From Lawsonibacter hominis (GTDB lineage Bacteria; Bacillota; Clostridia; Oscillospirales; Oscillospiraceae): DNA of 64,000 nt. The notes under the pieces were generated by a model. It was not told the DNA's origin and did no database searches. It saw nothing but the letters and a program-made list of their open reading frames with translations. This document shows positions 44,966-52,623 of this stretch, piece by piece. Positions within the stretch are counted from its first letter, which is position 1. Every line of letters starts with the position of its first letter. Location: contig NZ_JACOPP010000007.1 of the NCBI RefSeq assembly GCF_014287895.1, forward strand, positions 1 through 64,000, written 5' to 3'. The translations under genes and the position numbers were made by a program.

Positions 44966-45711
44966 CTTCGCACCTCAAATTCCACGTCGATCTTGCCCCC
45001 GCACACCATCCCCAGCTCGGCGGCGGCGTGGGACAGATCATAGTGTTTCCGCAGCGGGCCTGCGCCATCCCTCCAAAGGGCCTGGGCGTCCAGCGTGACC
45101 TGATGCTCCACCGCGCCGCCGCCCACGGTGCCGACGCTTTGCCCGTCGGGCCGCACCAGCATCCAGGTCCCAACGCCCCTGGGCGCGGAGCCGCTCTTTT
45201 TCACGATGGTGCACAGCACCCCCGGCCCCTCCGGCGGCCGCACCGCGCCGGGACCCAGCCGGGCGCGGACCTGGATAAGCTCGGCCGCGATGGATACGGC
45301 GATCTCCGCCGGGGTCTGGGCCCCGATCTCCAGGCCGATGGGAGAATAGACCTGCTCCAGCACGCTGCGGGGCCAGCCCGCCTCCTCCAGCGCGGTCATC
45401 ACTGCGGCCACCTTGATCCGGCTGCCGATCATGCCCACATAGGCCCGTTCATGCCGCAGCACCCATTCCAGGCAGGTACGGTCGAACACATGCCCCCGGG
45501 TAAGGATGACATAATAGTCCTGCGCCCCGCCGCCCAGCTGATCCAGCGCCTCCAGGAAGGGCATGCACAGCACCCGCGCCATGGGGAACCGGTCTGGATT
45601 GGCGAACTCCGGGCGGTCGTCGATCACCGCCAGCGCGAAGTCCAGCCGCTGGGCGATCTGGGCTACCTGCAGGGACACATGGCCGCCGCCGCACAGGATC
45701 AGCCGTTCCAT
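44962..45711 (-). CDS. xdhC: XdhC/CoxI maturation protein
   Basis: A molybdenum-hydroxylase maturation factor, 249 residues. XdhC-family proteins bind MCD/Moco, promote sulfuration and insert it into the apoenzyme. A Rossmann-like segment is seen at the start ('LILCGGGHVSLQVA', 'AVIDDRPEFAN'), with 'YVILTRGHVFD', 'YVGMIGSRIK' and the CoxI-like 'GSAPRGVGTWMLV' and 'GTVGGGAVEHQ'. The ATG at 45711 follows AAGGAGGGG. It overlaps yqeB by 13 bp. Confidence 0.92.
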   Translation of the reverse strand: MERLILCGGGHVSLQVAQIAQRLDFALAVIDDRPEFANPDRFPMARVLCMPFLEALDQLGGGAQDYYVILTRGHVFDRTCLEWVLRHERAYVGMIGSRIKVAAVMTALEEAGWPRSVLEQVYSPIGLEIGAQTPAEIAVSIAAELIQVRARLGPGAVRPPEGPGVLCTIVKKSGSAPRGVGTWMLVRPDGQSVGTVGGGAVEHQVTLDAQALWRDGAGPLRKHYDLSHAAAELGMVCGGKIDVEFEVRR

Positions 45712-46502
45712 GCTCCGCCCCTCCTTCCAAAGTACAAAAGTCCCTCCAGCACGCCGCCGCCGATGGCGCGCGCCTTGTCGGAGACGGTAAAGCAGTGGCG
45801 CGCCTGGCACCGGGGATCAATGTCTCCGGCCTTCATGCCCTCCTCCACCGTCAGTCCCGCCGGGAGCATGCCCCGGACGATGCCGGTCAGCTCCGCGCAG
45901 GCCACCGCGCCGCCCACCCGGGCCACGGGCGTCCCCTTCGTCACCGGCTGGCCGATCCGGGCCAGCGGCTCGAAAATCCCCCGCGCCGGGGCGCGGATGA
46001 TGCGCTCCCGCGTATAGCCGCCGATCTCCCCGGGCACGCCGGTATTGGGGATGGCGCCGCCCTCGGTGAGCAGCCGCCCCAGATCGTGGCCCCGCATGGT
46101 CTCCACCACGCCGTGGCAGTCCGTCCCGGCCGCAAAACCCGGCCCCAGGGCCAGCACCACGGGAGCGTCGGTAATGCGGGTGCCGGTGTTGCGCTTGGCC
46201 AGGATGGCGTCCACCAGCGCGTCAAAGGGCAGCGCGTGCAGAATTTCCGCCGCCGGATCGGCCAGCACCGGGATCTCCCCCGCCGTCAGAACGCGTCCGG
46301 CCTCCTCCGCCCCGGCCGCACGGCGGGCGGTGACTCCCTCCACGGCGCAGGCCCCGTCATAGATGCACTGGCAGAACGCCACGCTCCTCCGCACGGCGGT
46401 AGGCTGCTCCAGATCGGTCATGATCACTGAAAAGCCCGCCCGGTACAGCCGCAGGGCCGTGCCGGTGGCCAGGTCTCCCGCGCCTTTGATCAGAACCAGC
46501 AT
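45699..46502 (-). CDS. yqeB: YqeB, Se-dependent Mo hydroxylase accessory
   Basis: A 267-residue protein of the EF2563/YqeB family. The start 'MLVLIKGAGDLATGTALRLY' is a Rossmann-type nucleotide site; 'VVLALGPGFAAGTDCHGVVE' and a biotinyl-lipoyl-like C-terminal segment follow. YqeB is a phylogenetic marker of selenium-dependent molybdenum hydroxylases in genomes that use SelD for this purpose. The ATG at 46502 overlaps yqeC by 13 bp. Confidence 0.9.
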   Translation of the reverse strand: MLVLIKGAGDLATGTALRLYRAGFSVIMTDLEQPTAVRRSVAFCQCIYDGACAVEGVTARRAAGAEEAGRVLTAGEIPVLADPAAEILHALPFDALVDAILAKRNTGTRITDAPVVLALGPGFAAGTDCHGVVETMRGHDLGRLLTEGGAIPNTGVPGEIGGYTRERIIRAPARGIFEPLARIGQPVTKGTPVARVGGAVACAELTGIVRGMLPAGLTVEEGMKAGDIDPRCQARHCFTVSDKARAIGGGVLEGLLYFGRRGGAWNG

Positions 46503-47212
46503 GCCCCTCCACGCTCCTTCTCCGTATAGTGGGTCACGGCGGCGCGCACGCCCCGCTCCCCCAGCAGGCGGCAGATCTCCGCCCCCCAGGCCGCCCGCTG
46601 CGGCGTGTCCGCCTTGTTCAGCAGGCACCGAAACGCCATTCGCTCTCCCAAGCCCTTGCGCCCCCCCAGCGGGTGCGCCAGCAGCAGCGCCACGTCCTGC
46701 GCCGTCACCGGCGCTTCCATGGACTTGCCCAGCAGGGCGCACACCCGCTCCGGCCGGTGGCAGACCGCCCCGATGGGGGCGCCTACGCTGTCCAGACCCG
46801 CCACCGCCACCACTGCGTCGGCCGCCGGCGGGATCACCGGTTCGTGCTCCGCCGGCGCCTTCAGCGGCCGCAGCCGGGCGCCGTCCGCTTCCGCAATCAC
46901 CACGCCGGCCACCGCGCGGCACACCGCCACGCTGCCCGCCTCAGAGAGCTTGTCCGGGCGCAGGAAGCGGCCCAGGGTGATCACGCCGTGCCGCGCCAGC
47001 AGGGCGCGCAGGCGCTCCGGGTCCGGGTCGTCGGTCAGCGGCAGGCGCGGGTGGGGCATGATATGCGTGGTGGTGGTGACGATCACGGTGCGTCCCGTAT
47101 CCCGGGCCTGCCGGGCCAGGGCATACATGGTGGAGGATTTGCCCCCCGCCCCCACCAGGGCGACCGCACGGTGCTCCGCCATATCCAATCCCAAAAGGCC
47201 CCACGTGTCCAT
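46490..47212 (-). CDS. yqeC: YqeC, Se-dependent Mo hydroxylase accessory
   Basis: A 240-residue P-loop-like protein with 'VALVGAGGKSSTMYALARQA', 'VTTTTHI' and 'VVIAEADGARLRPLKAPAEH'. These are family hallmarks of the putative selenium-dependent hydroxylase accessory protein YqeC. It probably acts with YqeB in forming or inserting the labile selenium ligand. The ATG at 47212 (8 bp after GGGG) was chosen; a GTG at 47221 overlapping the mntP stop is possible. Confidence 0.9.
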   Translation of the reverse strand: MDTWGLLGLDMAEHRAVALVGAGGKSSTMYALARQARDTGRTVIVTTTTHIMPHPRLPLTDDPDPERLRALLARHGVITLGRFLRPDKLSEAGSVAVCRAVAGVVIAEADGARLRPLKAPAEHEPVIPPAADAVVAVAGLDSVGAPIGAVCHRPERVCALLGKSMEAPVTAQDVALLLAHPLGGRKGLGERMAFRCLLNKADTPQRAAWGAEICRLLGERGVRAAVTHYTEKERGGACWF

Positions 47213-47217
47213 ACGCC

Positions 47218-47784
47218 TCACCCCATCAGATGCTCACACAGGATCTTGACGCCGATACCGATGAGCACCAGTCCGCCCACCAGCTCGGCCCGCCGCTGGA
47301 ACAGGCAGCCCAGCCGCCGGCCGACCAGTCCGCCCACCACGGAGAGGACAAAGGCCACGATACCGATGATCCCGGCCGAGGAGAGGATATCCACCGGCAT
47401 AAACGCCATGGATACGCCCACCGCCAGCGCGTCGATGCTGGTGGCAACGGCCAGTACGCACAGGCGCCGGGCAGACAGGTCGCCCGGGGCTTCCTCTTCC
47501 CCGCCGCAGCCTTTTCGCAGGGATTCCCGTACCATCTTCCCGCCGATGAGGGCCAGCAGGGCGAAGGCGATCCAGTGGTCCACCGCCTCTATGTACCGGC
47601 TGACGCTGCTGCCCAGGGCCCAGCCCAGCAGGGGCATGAGGAACTGAAACACCCCGAACCAGCAGCCCATCTTCACAGCCTGCCTCCAGCCGAAGCCGGG
47701 CACGGAAATGCCGCTGGATACCGACACGGCAAAGGCGTCCAGCGCCAGGCTCACGGCAATGAGAAAAATCGCGATCAAATCCAT
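47218..47784 (-). CDS. mntP: MntP-family manganese efflux pump
   Basis: A 188-residue, six-helix membrane protein. The two inverted halves each carry the acidic signature: 'SLALDAFAVSVSSG' and 'ATSIDALAVGVSM'. MntP exports Mn2+. The start MDLIAI lies directly after GCAGGTG; in-frame GTGs just upstream are alternatives. It heads the yqeC-yqeB-xdhC-grx operon. No yybP-ykoY manganese riboswitch was recognised in its leader. Confidence 0.87.
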   Translation of the reverse strand: MDLIAIFLIAVSLALDAFAVSVSSGISVPGFGWRQAVKMGCWFGVFQFLMPLLGWALGSSVSRYIEAVDHWIAFALLALIGGKMVRESLRKGCGGEEEAPGDLSARRLCVLAVATSIDALAVGVSMAFMPVDILSSAGIIGIVAFVLSVVGGLVGRRLGCLFQRRAELVGGLVLIGIGVKILCEHLMG

Positions 47785-47834
47785 CACCTGCACAAAAAGT
47801 TTGGTTGGCAGAAGAAACCGCCGATCCCATCGCC

Positions 47835-47880
47835 GTGTGCGCACCGGTGGGGATCTGGGTCCGGCCGGGCAAACGCGCAG
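47835..47880. repeat. Copy 1 of a degenerate dispersed repeat
   Basis: GTGTGCGCACCGG at 47835-47847 and GCAAACGCGC from 47869. The same two words in the same order recur at 50347-50395 with slightly wider spacing. This looks like a decayed interspersed element in the mntP leader. Confidence 0.35.
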
Positions 47881-47975
47881 GAATACGGCCGCGCTTCAAG
47901 GCGCCTTGCGCCGCCCGGGCAGCGTTCCTCCGGCCAGATGCGCGTGGGGAGCAATCCGGCGGTTCTTTTCAATTG

Positions 47976-48008
47976 ATTCTAGCACATTTCCCGTTTATAT
48001 GCTATAAC
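47976..48008. promoter_or_regulatory. Overlapping divergent extended -10 promoters
   Basis: On the minus strand TGC-TAGAAT (47984-47976) points to mntP. On the plus strand TGC-TATAAC (48000-48008) points to tadA. Neither has a good -35. Confidence 0.45.
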
Positions 48009-48041
48009 AAAAGGGCGAACGCCACAAAAAAGGAGGGCCCC

Positions 48042-48485
48042 ATGGAACCGAGAGAGTATATGCGCCAGGCGCTGGAATTAGCCCGCCAGGCCATGGAGGA
48101 GGGCGAGGTGCCGGTGGGCTGCGTCATCGTGCGGGACGGCGCGGTGGTCGGCCGGGGCCGCAACCGGCGGGAAACGGAACATACCGCCCTGGGTCATGCG
48201 GAGCTGGACGCCATCCGCCAGGCCTGCGGCGCCCTGGGGGGATGGCGGCTGAGCCGCTGCGCCCTGTATGTGACGCTGGAGCCCTGCCCCATGTGCGCCG
48301 GGGCCATCATCAACGCCCGCATCCCCGCCCTCTATTACGGCGCGAAAGACGAGAAGGCGGGCTGCTGCGGTTCGGTGCTCAACCTGTTTGAGGAACGCTT
48401 CAACCACCACCCCCGCATCTACGGCGGCGTGCTGGAGGCGGAGTGCTCCGCCCTGCTCCAGTCATTCTTCCAAAATCTACGCTGA
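48042..48485 (+). CDS. tadA: tRNA-specific adenosine deaminase TadA
   Basis: It converts A34 to inosine in tRNA-Arg(ACG). The 147-residue length is right. Zinc and catalytic residues are all present: H52-A-E54 ('GHAELDAI') and C82/C85 in 'LEPCPMCAGA'; 'YYGAKDEKAGCCGS' is typical. The start follows AAGGAGGGCCCC. It stands alone with its own terminator. Confidence 0.95.
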   Translation: MEPREYMRQALELARQAMEEGEVPVGCVIVRDGAVVGRGRNRRETEHTALGHAELDAIRQACGALGGWRLSRCALYVTLEPCPMCAGAIINARIPALYYGAKDEKAGCCGSVLNLFEERFNHHPRIYGGVLEAECSALLQSFFQNLR

Positions 48486-48501
48486 GCGGCAGCGCTTTTT
48501 T
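48480..48501 (+). terminator. tadA terminator overlapping stop codon
   Basis: Stem CGCTG (48480-48484) and CAGCG (48490-48494), loop AGCGG, then CTTTTTT. The left arm contains the last codon and the stop begins within it. Confidence 0.65.
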
Positions 48502-48516
48502 ATGGATTTCATACTT

Positions 48517-48645
48517 TCGTAACAAACCAGGCTACCTTTTTTAACAACCCCCTGGTACGATAACACTCGCAAGAGGCAATACTTCTTTTCATTCTATCCT
48601 CCAATCACCGGAACGGGCAGCGGCGAACGCCGCTGCCCGTTCCGG
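48517..48645 (+). ncRNA. Candidate small RNA, repeat copy A
   Basis: A non-coding unit paralogous to the one at 48785-48916. Shared elements in order: GTAACA (48519), 16 bp, TTAACA (48541), GGTACGATAACACT with a TACGAT/GATAAC -10-like box (48555-48566), CGCAAGAGGCA, then CTTCTTTTCATT and ATCCTCC (to 48602). A perfect 18-bp hairpin follows (48608-48625 / 48628-48645). Transcription would start near 48570 and yield an RNA of about 75 nt with a CCUCC single strand able to pair with ribosome sites. No ORF is present. Hairpins differ in sequence between copies while the 5' part is conserved. Confidence 0.45.
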
Positions 48646-48784
48646 ATACAGGCGGCTCTTTTCGCCTGCGCCGTGCCGGGGGCGGCCCCGGGCGGCGCCC
48701 TTCGGCAGGCCGATCACCCGGGCTTGTCAGCGTTTTGGAGCAGATTACGGGAACTTTACATAAAAAAGCGAAGATTTAAAGCTT

Positions 48785-48916
48785 TTGTAACAAATCCCGT
48801 TTTATTCATTAACATCTTCCGGTTATGATAATACTTGCAAGAGACAGTTTCTTTTCATTTCATTGTATCCTCTTTCCTTCGGCAGGGCCGGACGTCAGGA
48901 GCAGGCGTCCGGCCCT
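48785..48916 (+). ncRNA. Candidate small RNA, repeat copy B
   Basis: The second copy of the unit, 268 bp downstream of A: GTAACA (48787), 16 bp, TTAACA (48809), GGTTATGATAATACT (TATGAT/GATAAT box), TGCAAGAGACA, TTTCTTTTCATT, ATCCTC (to 48872). An 11-bp hairpin (48884-48894 / 48906-48916) and a T-rich stretch come next. The DNA between the copies (48646-48784) is GC-rich with further small hairpins and no gene. Confidence 0.45.
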
Positions 48917-48976
48917 TGTCGTATTTTCTTTTTCCCGCGTCTGTGGTATACTTTTCGCAAAGGGAAGGTGAAGCAT

Positions 48977-50290
48977 ATGCAGCTGCGGGTGAAACGGGTC
49001 AAATTTGGGGATTGCGCCCTCTTGGAGACGGAGGGACGGCGGCTGATCGTGGACTGCGGAAGCGACAACCGGGGCACCCGCCCGGCGCAGGGAAAATCGC
49101 GCTTTGCCTACTCGGCCATCCGGAGCGCCATCGACGACGATCTGCCCACCGACCTGCTGGTCTCCCACTTCCACAGCGACCACTTCTGCGGCTTTTTGCG
49201 CCTGCCCGAGCCGGGCACGCTGCTGTGCGCCGCGCCCCCCATTGAGACCGCCTGGCTGCCCTGGAGTCTGCTGAAAAGCGGACAACCTGCCTTTTCCGGG
49301 GCCATGGCCCGGCTTTTGGCCGTGGCCCCCGCCAACTCCTACGGGTTCCGGCTCACCCGCCAGATCCTGGACCTGTTCCAGCATCTGACGGTATGCGCCC
49401 GGCGCATCCGCTTTGTCCGCACCGGCTCCCGCATCCCGCTGGACGGGGCGCACCTGCGGGTGCTTTGGCCCCAGGTGGAGTTCCCGCTGATGGTGCGCAG
49501 CAAGCCGGGCAAGGGCCCCTTCTTCCAGCATTACTGGGATGAGGGCTCCGACGCGGAGCGCTTTGATTACGACCTGTACCCTTATCAGGAGATGGAGGCC
49601 CAGGCGGAGACGCTGTTCCTCGGCCTGCTGGAACGGCTCGGCCCCCGCCGGGGCGCTCTGCTGGAGGCCCGGCGGGGCGTTCAGTCCGCTCTGAACGCCT
49701 ATCTGGAACTGCTGCACCAGGAGCAGGCCCCCCAGGAGGCCCCGGCGGAGCGGTTTCAGGCGCTGCGCGCCTCCATGGAACCCCTTCTGGCCCTCCATGA
49801 CGCTCTTTGGGCGGATCTGGCCCGGCCCGGCGCGCCCCAGGCGCTGATCACCGATCTGAAGGGATTTGCCAAGGCGCAGTACCACCGGCTGGTGGACGGC
49901 CTGAACGCCATGAGCGTGGTCTGCGACCTGGAGGACCGGGTCCTCTTTCTGGGGGACGCTCCGCCCCATGTGGTGGATCACATCCACGGCAGCGGCGCCG
50001 GCTTCCGCCGGTTCTACCAGGTGGTCAAGCTCCAGCATCACGGAACCGGTGCGTACTTTACCCCGAAAACGCCCGCCGGCGACCACTACATCCTCTCCAA
50101 CGGCGGCTATGAGCGCCGGAAGGTGGGCGTCAATCCGATCAAAAGCCTGACCCGTCAGCCCTCCTGCCTGCTTCACTGTACCGACGCCCACGACGACCCC
50201 GCCCGGTTCTGCCGGTACGCCCGGGACTGCGGCGGCTGCTCCCCCAACTGCCGCCCCGTCACAGGGGACGAGCTGGTGCTCCCCCTGTAG
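48977..50290 (+). CDS. Metallo-beta-lactamase-fold hydrolase
   Basis: A 437-residue MBL-fold protein. The metal motif is 'SHFHSDHFCG' (HxHxDH) near residue 60. A long, helical insertion (about 190-310) separates it from the second metal half 'VLFLGDAPPHVVDHI' and 'KLQHHGTGAYF'. The C-terminus carries a Cys group 'CRYARDCGGCSPNC'. Arrangement of the two halves is like ComEC/RNase-Z-related stand-alone hydrolases, but no specific family was recognised. No signal peptide; probably cytosolic. A TATACT with extended TG at about 48943-48948 may be its promoter. Monocistronic. Confidence 0.78.
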   Translation: MQLRVKRVKFGDCALLETEGRRLIVDCGSDNRGTRPAQGKSRFAYSAIRSAIDDDLPTDLLVSHFHSDHFCGFLRLPEPGTLLCAAPPIETAWLPWSLLKSGQPAFSGAMARLLAVAPANSYGFRLTRQILDLFQHLTVCARRIRFVRTGSRIPLDGAHLRVLWPQVEFPLMVRSKPGKGPFFQHYWDEGSDAERFDYDLYPYQEMEAQAETLFLGLLERLGPRRGALLEARRGVQSALNAYLELLHQEQAPQEAPAERFQALRASMEPLLALHDALWADLARPGAPQALITDLKGFAKAQYHRLVDGLNAMSVVCDLEDRVLFLGDAPPHVVDHIHGSGAGFRRFYQVVKLQHHGTGAYFTPKTPAGDHYILSNGGYERRKVGVNPIKSLTRQPSCLLHCTDAHDDPARFCRYARDCGGCSPNCRPVTGDELVLPL

Positions 50291-50346
50291 CAGGGCGCGC
50301 CCGAGGGGCCGCCGCCCGCTGCCGGAGGCAGACGGCTTTCCCACCG

Positions 50347-50395
50347 GTGTGCGCACCGGCGGAAACGGACGGAACGTGCTCTCCCGCAAACGCGC
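50347..50395. repeat. Copy 2 of a degenerate dispersed repeat
   Basis: GTGTGCGCACCGG (50347-50359) and GCAAACGCGC (50386-50395), as at 47835. Its right end merges into the terminator stem below. Confidence 0.35.
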
Positions 50396-50427
50396 CCCAG
50401 GTCCATGGCTGGACCTGGGGCGCGTTT
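50388..50427. terminator. Strong hairpin between MBL and BMP transporter genes
   Basis: A perfect 18-bp stem (50388-50405 / 50410-50427) with TGGC loop between two convergent transcripts, with an A3/T3 end on each side. The rest of 50291-50545 holds nothing else supported. Confidence 0.7.
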
Positions 50428-50545
50428 GACTGTCGAAAAAACCTCCTGAGGAAGGGCCTCGCAGAGTTCCGCCGTCCGCAGGAGCAAGGGAGGCTCCCCT
50501 GGGGGTGCGCCTTGGAACGGGCCCTTCTCATGCCGGCCGGCCCTT

Positions 50546-51538
50546 TTACCGTTCCTCCCGGAAATAGGCCAGCCCCAGGCTTGCAGGGGGCTGCTTGTCT
50601 TTGCTGTTGCGCAGGCTGGTGAAGATGAGCACGATCACCGTCACCACATAGGGCAGGATCTTGTAGAGCTGATCGGGGATAAAGGGGACTTGCAGGCGCA
50701 GATAGAGGATCATCAGCCCGCCGAAGAGGATAGAGCCCCAGATGGCGTTAAGGGGGCGCCACAGGCAGAAGATGACCAGCGCCACGGCCAGCCAGCCCTC
50801 GCCGGCGAGGCCTTCGTGGTTCCACACGCACCCGGCGATGGTGGTGATATACACCATGCCGCCGATGGCGGAAATGCCGCCGCCGATGACGGTGGCCAGG
50901 TACTTGTTGCGCGTGACGTTGATGCCCGCCGCGTCGGCGGTGGCGGGGGACTCGCCCACGGCGCGGAGATAGAGCCCCGCCCGGCTGCGGTTCAGGAAAA
51001 CGGCCATGACGACGGCCACCGCCAGGCCCAGGTAGACGAAGATGTTCTGGCCGAAGAGCAGCGGGCCCACCACCGGCAGCTTTTGCAGCGCCGCCGGGAA
51101 GGGGGAGTTGGCGAAAACCGCCTTGAGCTCATTGCTGATGGCTACGTAGCCGCCGGAAGTGACGCGCATGTACTCGCCGATGAACTGGCCCGCGCCGGTA
51201 CCGAAGATGGCCAGCGCCAGACCGGTCACGTTCTGGTTGGCCCGCAGGGTGATGGTGATGAAGCTGTAGATCAGCGCGCCGAACGCGCCGCCCAGGAAGG
51301 AAAACAGGATGGCCAGCAGCACGGCCACGATCCCGCTGGCGCTGCCGCCGGAGAGCTGCTCATAGTAGAACGCGGCTCCCAGCCCCATGGCGCCGCCCAT
51401 ATACATCATGCCCTCCACGCCCAGGTTCAGGTTGCCCGACTTTTCCGAGAGGATCTCCCCCACGGTGCCGAAGAGCAGGGGCGTACCGTTGAGCACGGCG
51501 GCCATGATGAGCAGCAGGACCGGACTTTGGTTGATCAT
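50546..51538 (-). CDS. BMP-type ABC transporter permease 2
   Basis: A 330-residue inner-membrane subunit of the BPL/RbsC-like permease group, about nine or ten helices. It contains the typical 'SEKSGNLNLGVEGMMYMGG' and 'TLRANQNVTGLALAIFGTG', and the EAA-like 'AVGESPATADAAGINV'. It pairs with the upstream permease (start overlaps that gene's stop by 4 bp). With the BMP lipoprotein and dual ATPase it makes a NupNOPQ/YufNOPQ-like nucleoside importer. Confidence 0.92.
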   Translation of the reverse strand: MINQSPVLLLIMAAVLNGTPLLFGTVGEILSEKSGNLNLGVEGMMYMGGAMGLGAAFYYEQLSGGSASGIVAVLLAILFSFLGGAFGALIYSFITITLRANQNVTGLALAIFGTGAGQFIGEYMRVTSGGYVAISNELKAVFANSPFPAALQKLPVVGPLLFGQNIFVYLGLAVAVVMAVFLNRSRAGLYLRAVGESPATADAAGINVTRNKYLATVIGGGISAIGGMVYITTIAGCVWNHEGLAGEGWLAVALVIFCLWRPLNAIWGSILFGGLMILYLRLQVPFIPDQLYKILPYVVTVIVLIFTSLRNSKDKQPPASLGLAYFREER

Positions 51539-52623
51539 GCTCCGGTCACCTCCTTATGGCCGCCCCGGAGGATCAGCCGGTAGTTGATGAAAAATTCGCA
51601 CCCCAGCATACAAAACAGGAAAATGCCGGTGATGATGTCGGAAATGGAGGCGGGCACGTTCATACGGGTCTGAAGGGTATCCGCGCCCTTCTCCAGCACC
51701 GCCAGCAGGGCGGAAATGCCGATCATGGCGAAGGGGTTGAGCTGGGCCAGCCACGCCACGGTGATGGCGGTGAAGCCCACCCCGGCGGCCACCCCGTCAT
51801 AGAGGGTATTGTTGGCGCCCGAGGCCACGATGAAGCCCACCAGGCCGCTGATGGCGCCGGAAAGGAACATGGTGCGCATGATAATGGCCCCTACGTTCAT
51901 CCCCGCGTACCGGGCGGTGTTCTCACTCTCCCCGATGACGGCAATCTCATAGCCCTGTTTGGTGTACTTCATGTAGATGAACATGACCACCGTCAGTACC
52001 AGCACGATGATCCAGCCGCAGTGCACGCCCAGCACCTTGGGCAGGACGGCCTTGGAGTCAAACTGCGGAATGATCTGGGAACCGGGCCGTCCCTCCCAGG
52101 GACCGCCCTGGAGCCAGCGGACCACGCCGATGATGATGTAGTTCATCATCAGGGTAAACAGGGTCTCGTTGGTGCCCCACTTGGCCTTGAAGAAGGCGGG
52201 CACCAGGGCCCATATGCCCCCCGCCACGGCCCCGGCCGCCGCCATGACCAGGATCAGGGCGGGCCCGGGCAGGCGGTCGGCCCAAAACAGGGCAAAATAG
52301 CTGGCCGCCACGGCGCCTGCGGTGATCTGCCCCTCGGCGCCGATGTTCCAAAAACGCATCTTGAAGCAGGGCGCAATGGCCAGCGCGGTACCCAGCAGCG
52401 GGATGGCGATCTTTACGGTCTGACGGATGGCGGTGGACTTGCCCAGCGAGCCGGAAAGGATGGTCCCGTAGGCGGAGATGGGGTTATTGCCCAGCACCAG
52501 GAAAATCAGCGCGCCCAGCAGGATCGCGGCGATGAAGGAACTGCCCCGGATGCACCACACCTGCCAGGCGGGCATGGCGTCCCGCTTGGCCAGGCGGATC
52601 AGCGGTGTTTTCACTTCGTGCAT
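51535..52623 (-). CDS. BMP-type ABC transporter permease 1
   Basis: A 362-residue permease with about nine helices. Family motifs are 'MRFWNIGAEGQITAGAVAAS', 'ALVPAFFKAKWGTNETLFTLMMNY' (in two parts), and the cytoplasmic coupling loop 'VIGESENTARYAGMNV'. The start at 52623 follows AAAGGAGG, and its ATG overlaps the ATPase stop by 1 bp. Forms the heteromeric channel with the other permease. Confidence 0.92.
   Translation of the reverse strand: MHEVKTPLIRLAKRDAMPAWQVWCIRGSSFIAAILLGALIFLVLGNNPISAYGTILSGSLGKSTAIRQTVKIAIPLLGTALAIAPCFKMRFWNIGAEGQITAGAVAASYFALFWADRLPGPALILVMAAAGAVAGGIWALVPAFFKAKWGTNETLFTLMMNYIIIGVVRWLQGGPWEGRPGSQIIPQFDSKAVLPKVLGVHCGWIIVLVLTVVMFIYMKYTKQGYEIAVIGESENTARYAGMNVGAIIMRTMFLSGAISGLVGFIVASGANNTLYDGVAAGVGFTAITVAWLAQLNPFAMIGISALLAVLEKGADTLQTRMNVPASISDIITGIFLFCMLGCEFFINYRLILRGGHKEVTGA

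Noticed and set aside
47785..47975. yybP-ykoY manganese riboswitch upstream of mntP
   Set aside because: The characteristic GGGGAGUA and paired loop sequences were not found on the minus strand.
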